64,000 bases of DNA from Candidatus Schekmanbacteria bacterium (lineage in GTDB: Bacteria > CSSED10-310 > JACPHN01), in NCBI GenBank assembly GCA_016188575.1, contig JACPHN010000068.1, positions 92,082-156,081 on the forward strand, written 5' to 3'. This document shows positions 53,341-61,815 of this stretch, in pieces (positions within the stretch are counted from its first letter, which is position 1; every line of letters starts with the position of its first letter). Position numbers and translations under genes: made by a program. The notes under the pieces are model-generated. The model had not been told where the DNA came from. It searched no databases and saw only the letters and a program-made list of their open reading frames with translations.

Positions 53341-56082
53341 TCAGGGGGCGCTGCAGCGCGCCTCGATCCCGGCGCCGTCCGACGCGGCATGCGCGCGCAG
53401 GTGTCCGGCGATCAGCGCCGCACTCTGCCGCGGCGAGGCGGCAGCGACGATTTCCACTATTCGGGACTGGAGAGCGAGGATCACCGGTGAGGTTGCAGGG
53501 CCGCGCTGCGCGGCGGCGACGGCGTCGAGCGTCCTGGCTGCCCTGGCAACCCACGTGGCGAGCTCCGGGCTCCCTTGGCCCGTTCCCAGCGCCGCCGCCA
53601 GGGCGGCCGTCGCCGCTCCGACACCGGCAGCAGCGAAGTCGGGCGCCGCAAGCAGCGATTTTTCAAATCGGCCCAGCGACGCCTGGAGAGTGGGTAACGG
53701 ATCCTGGCCTGCCGCGCGTTGGGCATTGGCCATCGAAAGCAGCACCTCGCCGGCAGCGCAGTTGACCGTGTAGAGTCCGCCGTCGAGCTCGTCCGCCTGC
53801 CGAAAACTTTCCACCGCGCGCGCGTAGGAGAGCGCGAGCTCCTCGGCGCGCGCCTGGACGCCGCCGCTGCCGCCGCCATCCGGAGCGACAGCATCAAGCT
53901 CGAGCCACCCGCGCAGGCCATGCAGATACGGATCGCCGGCGTCACTTTGGAGTGCGCGGTCGGCGGCCTTGCGAGCCTCCCGAAGCGATCCCGCCGATTC
54001 TCGACCCGCGGCGCGCTCCAGCCTCGCGCGCTCGCGAAACCCCATGGCGACCAACGCCAGCGCCCGACTATCGTCCGGCGCACGCCGCACCGCTTCGCCC
54101 GCCAGGCGGATGACTTGCCCGGCGTACCCCAGCGCGAGCTCGCGCCGCTCGGGATCTGCCGCGACCCGACGCAGGTAGACGGCGAGCGCCAGCGCCTGCC
54201 GGGCATATCCCGGGCTCTGCTCGGCATCGACGCGAATGGTCCGGGCGCACGCCGCCAGTGCAGCATCGAGCGCCCGGGAGGATCCCGCCGCGGGTTCGCT
54301 TTCCTCGAGCTGAAGGACGTCGATCAGCCGGTCGCACTCGCCGAGCAGCACGGCCTGGTCGCTCGGCGCCACTTCGCCCGCGGCCTCATAGCTCGCCCCG
54401 GCCAACCCGTACAGCGCGCGCGCCTGGTCCGTGGCAGCGACTGCCGCCGCTTGCCGGGCCGCCAGCACATAGGCGTCGCCCTTGAGCCGATGGGCATCGG
54501 CCGCATATCTGAGGCCGGGTAGCGCGCGATCCGCCTTCCCCACCGCCTCCTCGTAGCGCCCCGCGAGCAGTACCGCGATCGCGTCCGTCTGCGGGTCCGC
54601 GGGCGCGGCCGTGAGTAGACGCGAGTGCTCCGCCAGTGCCGGCTCCGCCAATGTCTCGCGCGCGCGGCGGTGCGCCGCAGCTCGCAGCGCCGGGTCCCAA
54701 ATCGGGCGCGCCGCGCTCTCCGCGTCGATGAACCGCTCGTATGTGGCCGCAATGAGGCCCCGTCCGAGCTCCGGCGACGCGAACCCGGCGCGCCGCGCCC
54801 GCGCAATGTGGTTCATCGCCGCCTCACCGCGGTGCATCGCCAGGTCGATCTGTGCCAGGGCAAGCTCTCCCACTCCAACGGCATCATCGTCGCCCGCCGC
54901 GATGTCTTGTTCGAGCCGACTCCGGGCGAGCCCCACGCGCGCGAGCAGCGGGCCAAGATCATGATTGAGGGCGCGATACTCCGAGTGGATCTGCTCCACG
55001 AGCGTGGCGGCGCGGTCGCGGTACGACCGCTCCACAGCGAGCCGCCGCTCGGTGCTCCAGGCGACCAGTGAAAACCACGTCGCGGCGGCCAGCAGCACGG
55101 TCAGCCCGGCCGCGGCGGCACCTGCCGCGAGCCGGTGCCGCCGCGCCACAAGCGCGGCCCGGTCCACGAGCGTCGGCAGCTTCGTGCTGATCCGGCCGGA
55201 TCGGCAGTAGTCCTCCAGGTCGCGAGAGAGAACCACCGCATCGACGTAGCGCAGCCCGGGGTCCGCCATCAGGCACCTGGACACGATCGTCCACAGCGGT
55301 GCGGGGACCTCGCGGCGCCGCGGATTCCGCCAGCGCGTGCGCCCGCCACGACCGGCCCTCCGAGCGGAAGTGGCGCCGTCTACCGCTCGGTCAGCATCGC
55401 TACCGGCGCCGAACAGGACCCGGTAGGCGACCGCGCCGAACGCGTAGACGTCCCAGCTCGGGTTGGGGAGCCCGCCCGCACTGCCCGGATTCCGCCGCTC
55501 TGGCGCCACACCGTCGTCTTGCTCGCCCGGGCCGCCGGCCGCAACTGGCGGCAGGCCGAAATCCGTGAGCACGACGCGAGGCGTTTCGCCCGTTGCGCCG
55601 GCGACCAGAACGTTGCTCGACCCAAGGTTGCCGTGGAGCACGGACTTGCCATGCGCGTATGCCAGAGCGGCCGCTGCCTGCCGCAAGAGCTCCGCCTTGG
55701 CCGGCACGGAGAGGCCTACCGCGGTGAGGTCGATCGGTGCGGCGTGCAGGAGCTCCATGGCGATGTACGGTATTCCACCCGCAAAGCCAGCGTCATACAC
55801 GCGACAGATACTGTCGTGCTGCAAGTTTCCTTGATCGCGCGCCGCGGCGATCATCTGTCCCGCCGCGAAAAGATCATCCCCGACGTTCAGCACCTTGAGC
55901 GCTGCCACCCGGCGAAGCGCCGCGTCCCGCCCCTGTACGATCGTCCCGCGGCGGCCACGCGCCAGCACGGCCTCGATCGCGTAGCGACCCAGTCGCTCGG
56001 GGACGAGGTCGCCGGGCAGGTCCGCGGGCGGTGGGGTCGGTGTTGCGGCGGGAGGACTCATGGCGGGTTGGTCGGATCGCAT
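53341..56082 (-). CDS. Membrane pseudokinase with TPR-like periplasmic/C-terminal region
   Basis: 913 residues. Residues 33-310 have a Hanks kinase fold: ALKVL with Lys63, DFG at 174-176, APER in VAPERRN. However, the catalytic loop is HGNLGSSNVLV (150-160), so the catalytic Asp is Asn152 and the Gly loop is ARGRRG. It is therefore probably inactive. A transmembrane span is near residue 335-360 (GLTVLLAAATWFSLVAW). The rest is Ala-rich helical, with repeated pairs such as EEAVGKADRALPGLRYAADA, resembling TPR-like bundles. A scaffold or sensor role is inferred. The gene is isolated, divergent from NnrS. Confidence 0.78.
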   Translation of the reverse strand: MRSDQPAMSPPAATPTPPPADLPGDLVPERLGRYAIEAVLARGRRGTIVQGRDAALRRVAALKVLNVGDDLFAAGQMIAAARDQGNLQHDSICRVYDAGFAGGIPYIAMELLHAAPIDLTAVGLSVPAKAELLRQAAAALAYAHGKSVLHGNLGSSNVLVAGATGETPRVVLTDFGLPPVAAGGPGEQDDGVAPERRNPGSAGGLPNPSWDVYAFGAVAYRVLFGAGSDADRAVDGATSARRAGRGGRTRWRNPRRREVPAPLWTIVSRCLMADPGLRYVDAVVLSRDLEDYCRSGRISTKLPTLVDRAALVARRHRLAAGAAAAGLTVLLAAATWFSLVAWSTERRLAVERSYRDRAATLVEQIHSEYRALNHDLGPLLARVGLARSRLEQDIAAGDDDAVGVGELALAQIDLAMHRGEAAMNHIARARRAGFASPELGRGLIAATYERFIDAESAARPIWDPALRAAAHRRARETLAEPALAEHSRLLTAAPADPQTDAIAVLLAGRYEEAVGKADRALPGLRYAADAHRLKGDAYVLAARQAAAVAATDQARALYGLAGASYEAAGEVAPSDQAVLLGECDRLIDVLQLEESEPAAGSSRALDAALAACARTIRVDAEQSPGYARQALALAVYLRRVAADPERRELALGYAGQVIRLAGEAVRRAPDDSRALALVAMGFRERARLERAAGRESAGSLREARKAADRALQSDAGDPYLHGLRGWLELDAVAPDGGGSGGVQARAEELALSYARAVESFRQADELDGGLYTVNCAAGEVLLSMANAQRAAGQDPLPTLQASLGRFEKSLLAAPDFAAAGVGAATAALAAALGTGQGSPELATWVARAARTLDAVAAAQRGPATSPVILALQSRIVEIVAAASPRQSAALIAGHLRAHAASDGAGIEARCSAP

Positions 56083-56240
56083 CTGAACGGCGAGTTATTG
56101 TGGCCGATCCTACCGCGGCAGGCACTGCGGCCGCAATCCAATCCGCGCAGGCTTTTCTCGGGGCCGCAGCCGGGCTAGGCTAGGTGGATTCAGGTAGCCA
56201 TGTCCTCTGCACTCGCAGCCAATGGAGGCGGTCTCACGCC

Positions 56241-57419
56241 ATGCTCAGGCTTACTAAGTTGACGGTTTTCGGCTACGGTTTTCGCGCCATGTTCTTGCTG
56301 GCGAGCCTGTGGTCCAGCGTCGCGATCGCCACCTGGCTCGTCATGTTGTCGACCGGGACAGGCGCGGCGGTCATCGCGCCGGTGACGCCTCAGGCGTGGC
56401 ACGGACACGAAATGATCTTCGGCTTTGCCGGGGCCGCGATCGCCGGCTTTCTCCTGACGGCAACGCCGAACTGGACCGGCACGCCACCGCTCGCCGGTCC
56501 GCCCCTCGTAGCACTGGCCGCAGCGTGGTGCGTGGCGCGGCTCGCGTTTCTGGCTCCGGTACCCGCGCATCTGATTGCCGCGGCAGTTGCGGATGCCCTG
56601 TTCTCGGCGCTGTTGGCGTGGGCCGTGGTGCCACGCCTCTGGCGGCAGGCGGGGGCCTGGAATCGGCTGGCGGCGGCGATCGTCGGCGCCTACGTGGCCG
56701 CCAACCTGACATTCTGGGTGGCGATCTTCGCCCCCAGCGTGCTGGACCCGCGGGCCGTGCTGTACGCGTCTGTCGATCTGGTGCTGCTGCTCATCAGCCA
56801 CGTCACGGGTCGGCTGGTGCCGGTGTTCATGAAGCGCGATCTCAAGAGCGACGACCCACGGCTCGCCGTGGAGCCGAGAGGAGTTGGCGCGAGCGTCGAG
56901 CTGAGCGTAGCGGCGCTGGCGCTGTTGGACCTGGCGGCGCCGGCGAGCCGTGCGGCCGGCGTGGCGTGCGTCGTGGCGGGCGTGGCGGCCGCGGCCCGGC
57001 TGTGGTGCTGGCTGAGCCCACTCGTGCTGCGGAAGCCGCTGCTGTGGGTGCTGCAGCTCGGGCAGATGCTGCTGGCCCTTGGATTCGCTGGCCGCGGCCT
57101 GGCCCACTTCTCCGGCGCGCTACGTGACTCCACCGCGCTGCACCTGCTAACCATGGGAGGCATGGGGTTGCTCATTCTGGGCATCATGTCGCGCGCCTCG
57201 CTCGGCCACACCGGCCGGCCGCTGGCGCTCCCCGCGGGCACCTGCGCCGCCTACGCGCTTGTCCTGCTGGCGACCGCGGTGCGTGTGACCGCCGATTCCT
57301 GGAGCTTTCAGGCCGCGACCCACGGCGCCGGCGCGCTGTGGATCGCGGCGTTCGCCATCTTTGCGGTGCGCTTTCTGCCGATTCTACTGGCTCCGCGCGT
57401 GGATGGCCGGCCCGGATAG
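56241..57419 (+). CDS. NnrS-family membrane protein
   Basis: 392 residues from ATG 56241, with ggagg upstream. About twelve membrane spans. WHGHEMIFGFAGAAIAGFLL near the N-terminus (His pair) and HVTGRLVPVFMKRDL plus LTMGGMGLLILGIMSRASLG are NnrS signatures. NnrS proteins contain heme and copper and protect against nitric oxide. No denitrification genes are in the window, so a general NO-stress role is inferred. Confidence 0.88.
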   Translation: MLRLTKLTVFGYGFRAMFLLASLWSSVAIATWLVMLSTGTGAAVIAPVTPQAWHGHEMIFGFAGAAIAGFLLTATPNWTGTPPLAGPPLVALAAAWCVARLAFLAPVPAHLIAAAVADALFSALLAWAVVPRLWRQAGAWNRLAAAIVGAYVAANLTFWVAIFAPSVLDPRAVLYASVDLVLLLISHVTGRLVPVFMKRDLKSDDPRLAVEPRGVGASVELSVAALALLDLAAPASRAAGVACVVAGVAAAARLWCWLSPLVLRKPLLWVLQLGQMLLALGFAGRGLAHFSGALRDSTALHLLTMGGMGLLILGIMSRASLGHTGRPLALPAGTCAAYALVLLATAVRVTADSWSFQAATHGAGALWIAAFAIFAVRFLPILLAPRVDGRPG

Positions 57420-57424
57420 CGCCG

Positions 57425-58702
57425 TTACTTCGGCAGCGTCACCGAGATCTCGGTGAAGCTGCCGATTTCCGTCGCGAGCTCGACCTCGCCCTGGTGGCTC
57501 CCGACTACGATCTCGCGGCTGATCGACAGCCCGAGACCTGTCCCCACGCCAGCCGGCTTGGTCGTGTGAAAGGGACTGAAAAGGTTGGCCGCCACTTCGG
57601 GCGGGATGCCCGTGCCATTGTCGCGTACCCGCACGCGGGCGCGATCTCCGAGGTTCTCGGTCGAGACCCGCAGCACCGGCCGATACCCACCGTCCTCGGA
57701 CTCCCGCCGCTCCATCAGCGCGTAAAACGCGTTGTCGATGAGGTTAATGAACACCCGGGAAATTTCGGTAGGCGCCATGCGAACCTCGCCGACCGCCTCG
57801 TCATAGGCGGTCTCGATCGCGGCATCGAACCCCGGGTCACGTGCCCGCATCGCGTGATACGCGAAGTTGATCGACTCGGCCACCAGCGGGTTGAGCGCCA
57901 CGGCGCGACGCTGCCCGCCGCTGCCACGGGCATGCTCCAACATGCTCGTAACGATGTCGCTGGCGCGACGTCCATGGGCACTGATCTTCTTGACGAGACC
58001 GCCGAGCTCGCCGAGAACCTTCAACACTTCGGCTGTCCGCGCTGCGCCGTCACTCGCGGCGATCTCGCCAAGCTCCCCGATCAGGTCATCCGCAAAGCGG
58101 GCGAAGTTGGTCACGAAGTTCAGGGGGTTGCGGATCTCGTGCGCGATTCCCGCGGTGAGTTGGCCGAGCGAGGCGAGCTTTTCGCGCACGATGAGTTGCT
58201 GCTGCGTCGCCTGCAGCTTGTGCAGCGCCTCCGCGAGCTCCTTGTTCTGCCGCTCGAGCTGCTCCGCCTGGCTCCGCAGCAGCGCCTTTTGCTGATGCAG
58301 CTCCAGGAAAACGCGCACCTTGCTGCGCAACACGTCCGGATCGAGCGGCTTGAACAGATAGTCGACGGCGCCGGCCTCGTAACCCCGGAAGATGTGCTTC
58401 TTCTCCTTGCTGAGAGCCGTCACGAAGATGATCGGGATGTTCCGCGTCCGCTCGAGGCCGCGCATGAGCTCGGCGGTCTCAAAACCGTCCATCTCGGGCA
58501 TTTGCACGTCCAGGAGCACCAGAGCGAAGTCGCGCCGCCGCACGTGCCGCAACGCCTCCTGACCCGAGCCAGCGCACACCAGCTCGCACTCAAAGTCCTC
58601 GAGGAGGCTTTCCAACGCCAGCAGATTCTCCTGTCGGTCATCCACGAGGAGCACCGTTGGCGAGCCGAGCGACGGGCGCTCCACCTCCGAGCCGGCGCTC
58701 AT
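57425..58702 (-). CDS. Hybrid response-regulator histidine kinase
   Basis: 425 residues with the receiver first. REC domain: acidic LLVDDRQEN, phospho-acceptor Asp65 in LVLLDVQMPEMDG, Lys118 in YLFKPLDP. A coiled-coil linker follows (about 135-172). The HisKA motif GIAHEIRNPLNF has His188. The HATPase domain carries NLIDNAFYA (N box), VRDNGTGIPP (G1) and GTGLGLSIS (G2). No membrane span, so cytosolic. Its output regulator is not encoded nearby. Confidence 0.92.
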   Translation of the reverse strand: MSAGSEVERPSLGSPTVLLVDDRQENLLALESLLEDFECELVCAGSGQEALRHVRRRDFALVLLDVQMPEMDGFETAELMRGLERTRNIPIIFVTALSKEKKHIFRGYEAGAVDYLFKPLDPDVLRSKVRVFLELHQQKALLRSQAEQLERQNKELAEALHKLQATQQQLIVREKLASLGQLTAGIAHEIRNPLNFVTNFARFADDLIGELGEIAASDGAARTAEVLKVLGELGGLVKKISAHGRRASDIVTSMLEHARGSGGQRRAVALNPLVAESINFAYHAMRARDPGFDAAIETAYDEAVGEVRMAPTEISRVFINLIDNAFYALMERRESEDGGYRPVLRVSTENLGDRARVRVRDNGTGIPPEVAANLFSPFHTTKPAGVGTGLGLSISREIVVGSHQGEVELATEIGSFTEISVTLPK

Positions 58703-59325
58703 GACTTCGCCAGTCCGAGTAGGTCTCGTTGCCAGCGCACGGGTGCCCTTTCGCGGTCACGCCCCATGATTTTGCTCCGGGCTGATTTGTTCCGTGGTGA
58801 ATCGACTATCGAGCTGACGCGCAGAAAGCGAGCCCGCCTCACCGAGAGTAGACCACGGTTGGCCACTCTCCGGCCGACCTGCCACATCTCGCGGCGCGGA
58901 CGCTCAGCCCGCCCGGATCTTTCCCGCCTCGGTCGCGACGGCCAGGGTCTCTTGAAAACAGATCCGGATGCCAGGCGGCTTCGTCCGAAGAAAGGTTCCG
59001 CTTTCGCACGCCCTGGTGCTCATCATCTCGTTTGATAGCACGCAAGGCTAATCGAATCAACCGCGGTGGCGGCGCGCGACGCTGTAACTGTGAAAACCTA
59101 CAAGCGACACGAGAGTCGGCCTCACTGAGGGGCACATGCGACGTAAACTCCAGTTGACGGCGCGCAACCGGAGTTGACGGCGACAGGACGGCGGGTGCAA
59201 TCGGACCGCCGCATCGCGCGCTTCTCGGTCACGGCGACCGCCCGAAGTTGGAACGCAGTTTGCTTTCCTCACATCCATCATGCAACAACCGCACAGCATG
59301 GCGCTTTGGAGTGAAGGAAACTATC
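58703..59325. other. Intergenic region upstream of the integron remnant, no gene supported
   Basis: 623 bases without a convincing gene. Two short direct repeats containing agttgacggcg occur near 59152-59163 and 59172-59182. No attC-like site was found here, so cassettes do not appear to lie on the 5' side of the integrase remnant. Confidence 0.5.
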
Positions 59326-60058
59326 ATGCCTGTCGAACGTACGCCTTTGCAAGTTGATTGTGCTGTCCGCGTCGAGCCGGGGAATGCAGGGGAGCTGCTC
59401 GTGTACGTGGCGTATCAACCGGAGCGAGTCCGAAAGATCCGGACCATTGCCGATGCGCGGTGGGACCCGCGGAACAAGTGTTGGCGGGTTCCCGATCGGC
59501 CGGAAACGCTGCAGCGTTTGCGGGATCTGTTCCGGGACGACGGGGTTCACGTCGACCGACGACTGCAGGCGGCTTCTTCACCGAGGCAGCCCCGCCGAGC
59601 TGCCCGACGTCCTCGTCATCTCGCTGTCTCGCCACCGCGAGACCGTGAGATCGATCCACGCTGCCGACCTCTCCGCCGGCCATGGCCGTGTCGTGCTGCC
59701 CGACGCGCTGGCCCGGAAGTACCCGGGAGCGCCGACCGATTGGCGGTGGCAGGTTGCATTTCCGCAGCAACGGCGCTGGCGAAACGAGGAAACCGGTGAG
59801 GAAGGTCGTCACCATGTCCACGAGACGGTCATTGAACGCGCCGTAAAGCAAGCCGTGACCGCGGCGGGTCTGAGCAAGCGGGCCATCTGCCACACCTTGC
59901 GCCACAGCTTCGCAATCCATTTGTTGATGGCTGGATACGACATCCGCACGGTGCAGGAACTGCTCGGCCACAAGGACGTCTCCACGACCATGATCTACAC
60001 GCACGTGCTGAACCGCGGTGGCATGGCCGTTCGCAGCCCGGCCGATGCGCTTGGGTAG
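59326..60058 (+). pseudogene. intI: Integron integrase (IntI-type tyrosine recombinase), internally deleted
   Basis: Two pieces in different frames. 59326 to about 59570 encodes an N-terminal extension ([31 protein letters not shown]) found on some environmental integrases. About 59580-60058 encodes the catalytic C-terminus. It includes [20 protein letters not shown] (IntI-specific region), [12 protein letters not shown] (His/Arg), [20 protein letters not shown] (His and nucleophile Tyr) and RSPADAL, closely parallel to the end of IntI1. The SAM-like core-binding domain and the segment with the first catalytic Arg are missing, and the frame shifts at the joint, so it is inactive. It points in the same direction as the cassette. 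Confidence 0.8.
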
Positions 60059-60075
60059 CCGGCGAGGAGGTTGTT

Positions 60076-60222
60076 ATGCAGATCTTGACAAACGACTTAT
60101 CCAGCAACGCGACTCAGGGCAGAACCGCGCCATCGCGGGATTCTTGCCGTGAGCTGTCCGCGATGGAGCCCGAACTAGCAAACCAGGGACGCTGGGCGAA
60201 CAGGATATCACGGACTGGATAA
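60076..60222 (+). CDS. Possible 48-residue leader ORF at the cassette start
   Basis: ATG 60076 lies inside the cassette-start heptamer GTTATGC, preceded by gaggagg (60064-60070), the best Shine-Dalgarno in this region. The product is MQILTNDLSSNATQGRTAPS then a polar tail ending RISRTG. No family is recognised. Small ORFs overlapping the attachment site are known to help translate first cassettes in class 1 integrons. The same role here is inference. Stop at 60220-60222, seven bases before a strong hairpin. Confidence 0.4.
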   Translation: MQILTNDLSSNATQGRTAPSRDSCRELSAMEPELANQGRWANRISRTG

Positions 60223-60228
60223 TTACAA

Positions 60229-60257
60229 GTTCTTCCGACGCTGCGCGTCGGAAGAAC
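60229..60257. promoter_or_regulatory. Perfect 13-bp inverted repeat upstream of the restriction-modification genes
   Basis: gttcttccgacgc (60229-60241), loop tgc, then gcgtcggaagaac (60245-60257). It sits between the leader ORF stop and the GTG start of the HEAT-repeat gene (41 bases downstream). No T-run follows, so it may be an operator, an RNA hairpin coupling leader translation to expression, or an attenuator-like stem. It lacks AAC...GTT polarity, so it is not an attC. Confidence 0.6.
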
Positions 60258-60297
60258 GGGGCGCCTGATTGTGAGACACGAACCATGAGGAGACCGA

Positions 60298-61815
60298 GTG
60301 GCCCCGCGTAACGCGTTCAAGACGAACTCCAGCTTCTTCCGAATGCTGGCGGTTGGTGCCGTCGGTGCTCAGGCAGTTCAACAGCATTTGAACTCCCTCG
60401 GTCACGACGTCATCGAACTTGAGCGCGGCTCACTGGCAACTCGGATTTGGCGAGATGTGAAGAGAAAGCGCGTCCGAATACCTGATCTATGTTGCACCCG
60501 ATGTGGTGTCCGGATCGAGTCGCGCGCGAAGACGAACGCGGACTTGAGTATGTCGCACTCGCCCAGCGACGCGGAGCGAGCCTGGCACTATGGAATGCTG
60601 GATTCAGACTGGATCGCTTTCCCAACCCTATCGGCGGAAGAGGGCACCTGGGGTGCAGGCGGGCTTCACTCACGCCGCTCGCTTTGGAGGGAGCGCACTC
60701 TGATAACGTGGCGCGTTGATGGTCGGATCAATCTCTTCACCGTGGCGTCATTCCGGGGTGTCGCCCCGAAGCAGCTCAAGCCAAAGGGAGTCAGCGAGGG
60801 GTCAGAGATCCAGGTGAAGTGGAAGGGCCGTTTCGCGCCCGAAGGCGGCCGGGTAGTTGATGCGAGCAGCGGACGTCTCGACTACCTGCTCGCCAGCGAA
60901 CCAAACAGAGCCCGCCACTTCCGACTTGCTGCAGACGAGCGGGCGTTCCTTGCCGCCGGAGAGCACTTTCAGACCAACCAAGTTCTGGCTGGTCAGATTG
61001 CGCCCCTAACAACTGATGAATCTCGCTGTGTCGGAGGATGCGACACCGCGAAGCTCAAGCAGATGCTCGGTTCACGGGAGCGCACTGTTCGCTTCACCGG
61101 CTGCAAGCTCGCCAGGTTCGCGAAGGATGCGACTCTTGCGGACCAGGTCCGGGAATTGGCAGAGGACACCGAGGAAGATGCCTACGTTCGCATGGAGGCG
61201 CGATCATGCCTCTGCGAGGTTGCTGCGGACTCTGCCGAAGATCAGTTCCGCGCGACGTTGCTTGAAGACACCGACGACCAGATGCGACTCGAGGCCGCCG
61301 TCGCTCTTGCCGAGACCCACACTTCGACTTCCTTCTCTCTCCTACGCGAAGTCCTCGAAGATGCCGCACAACCGCTCTTCTTGAGGAGCGCGTGTGCATG
61401 GGGCATCGGGTGCCACGGGACGCAGGAGGCCGCGGAGGTCTTGGTCCAAGCGTTCGCGGACGTCTCGCCCAAGATTCGGGAGGAGGCGCTTGTCGCCCTT
61501 CAGGATCTTGGTTCCGTCGGCTTCGATCCTCTGTTGAAGGGGCTGGAAGCGCCGTCAACCGAGGTCGCCGCTGGCGCCGCAGAAGCCTTGCGCCGGATCG
61601 AGGGCGCGCCCGCGAAGGAGATCGCGTCGCTGGCAGAGCGCGCATCCTCGACTTGGCCGACGTGGGCGCTGGCGCACCTACCGAAGGAGGCGGTTGCTCC
61701 CCATATCGCGGCATTGCAGGGCAAGAGACCGGAGGTCCACTACGCGATGTCCGTGCTTTGGACGTTCCTGGAAAGCTGGATCGCCGAGGACTGGACACCG
61801 AGGTCGACACCATGA
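60298..61815 (+). CDS. HEAT-repeat protein with nuclease-like N-terminus, putative restriction enzyme
   Basis: 505 residues from GTG 60298, preceded by gaggaga. The N-terminal 90 residues have the order of a PD-(D/E)XK nuclease: helix GAVGAQAVQQHLNSLGHDV, Glu40, IPDLCCTRCG (Pro62-Asp63) and VRIESRAKT (Glu74, Lys78). Spacing E-x-x-x-K is not canonical. A beta-rich middle follows (about 90-230). Residues about 245-480 are HEAT-like alpha repeats (DQVRELAEDTEEDAYVRMEA, DDQMRLEAAVALAETHTS, REEALVALQDLGSVGFDPLL). It overlaps the methyltransferase start by ATGA, so the pair is translated together. A type II-like restriction role is inferred mainly from the neighbour. Confidence 0.6.
   Translation: MAPRNAFKTNSSFFRMLAVGAVGAQAVQQHLNSLGHDVIELERGSLATRIWRDVKRKRVRIPDLCCTRCGVRIESRAKTNADLSMSHSPSDAERAWHYGMLDSDWIAFPTLSAEEGTWGAGGLHSRRSLWRERTLITWRVDGRINLFTVASFRGVAPKQLKPKGVSEGSEIQVKWKGRFAPEGGRVVDASSGRLDYLLASEPNRARHFRLAADERAFLAAGEHFQTNQVLAGQIAPLTTDESRCVGGCDTAKLKQMLGSRERTVRFTGCKLARFAKDATLADQVRELAEDTEEDAYVRMEARSCLCEVAADSAEDQFRATLLEDTDDQMRLEAAVALAETHTSTSFSLLREVLEDAAQPLFLRSACAWGIGCHGTQEAAEVLVQAFADVSPKIREEALVALQDLGSVGFDPLLKGLEAPSTEVAAGAAEALRRIEGAPAKEIASLAERASSTWPTWALAHLPKEAVAPHIAALQGKRPEVHYAMSVLWTFLESWIAEDWTPRSTP

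Noticed and set aside
57338..59035. A 565-codon open frame on the plus strand
   Set aside because: It runs antisense through the hybrid histidine kinase; no motif, and no plausible start or ribosome binding site.
58703..59325. Possible cassettes or attI on the 5' side of the integrase remnant
   Set aside because: No AAC...GTT-bounded cruciform or gene-like frame found by eye in this interval.
60229..60257. Perfect palindrome as a second attC site
   Set aside because: It has GTT...AAC rather than AAC...GTT polarity, no R/L box order, no extrahelical base, and is only 29 bp.
61005..61011. CCCTAAC, the R'' expected for the second cassette's attC
   Set aside because: It lies inside the HEAT-repeat gene, upstream of that cassette, with no cruciform around it; chance match.
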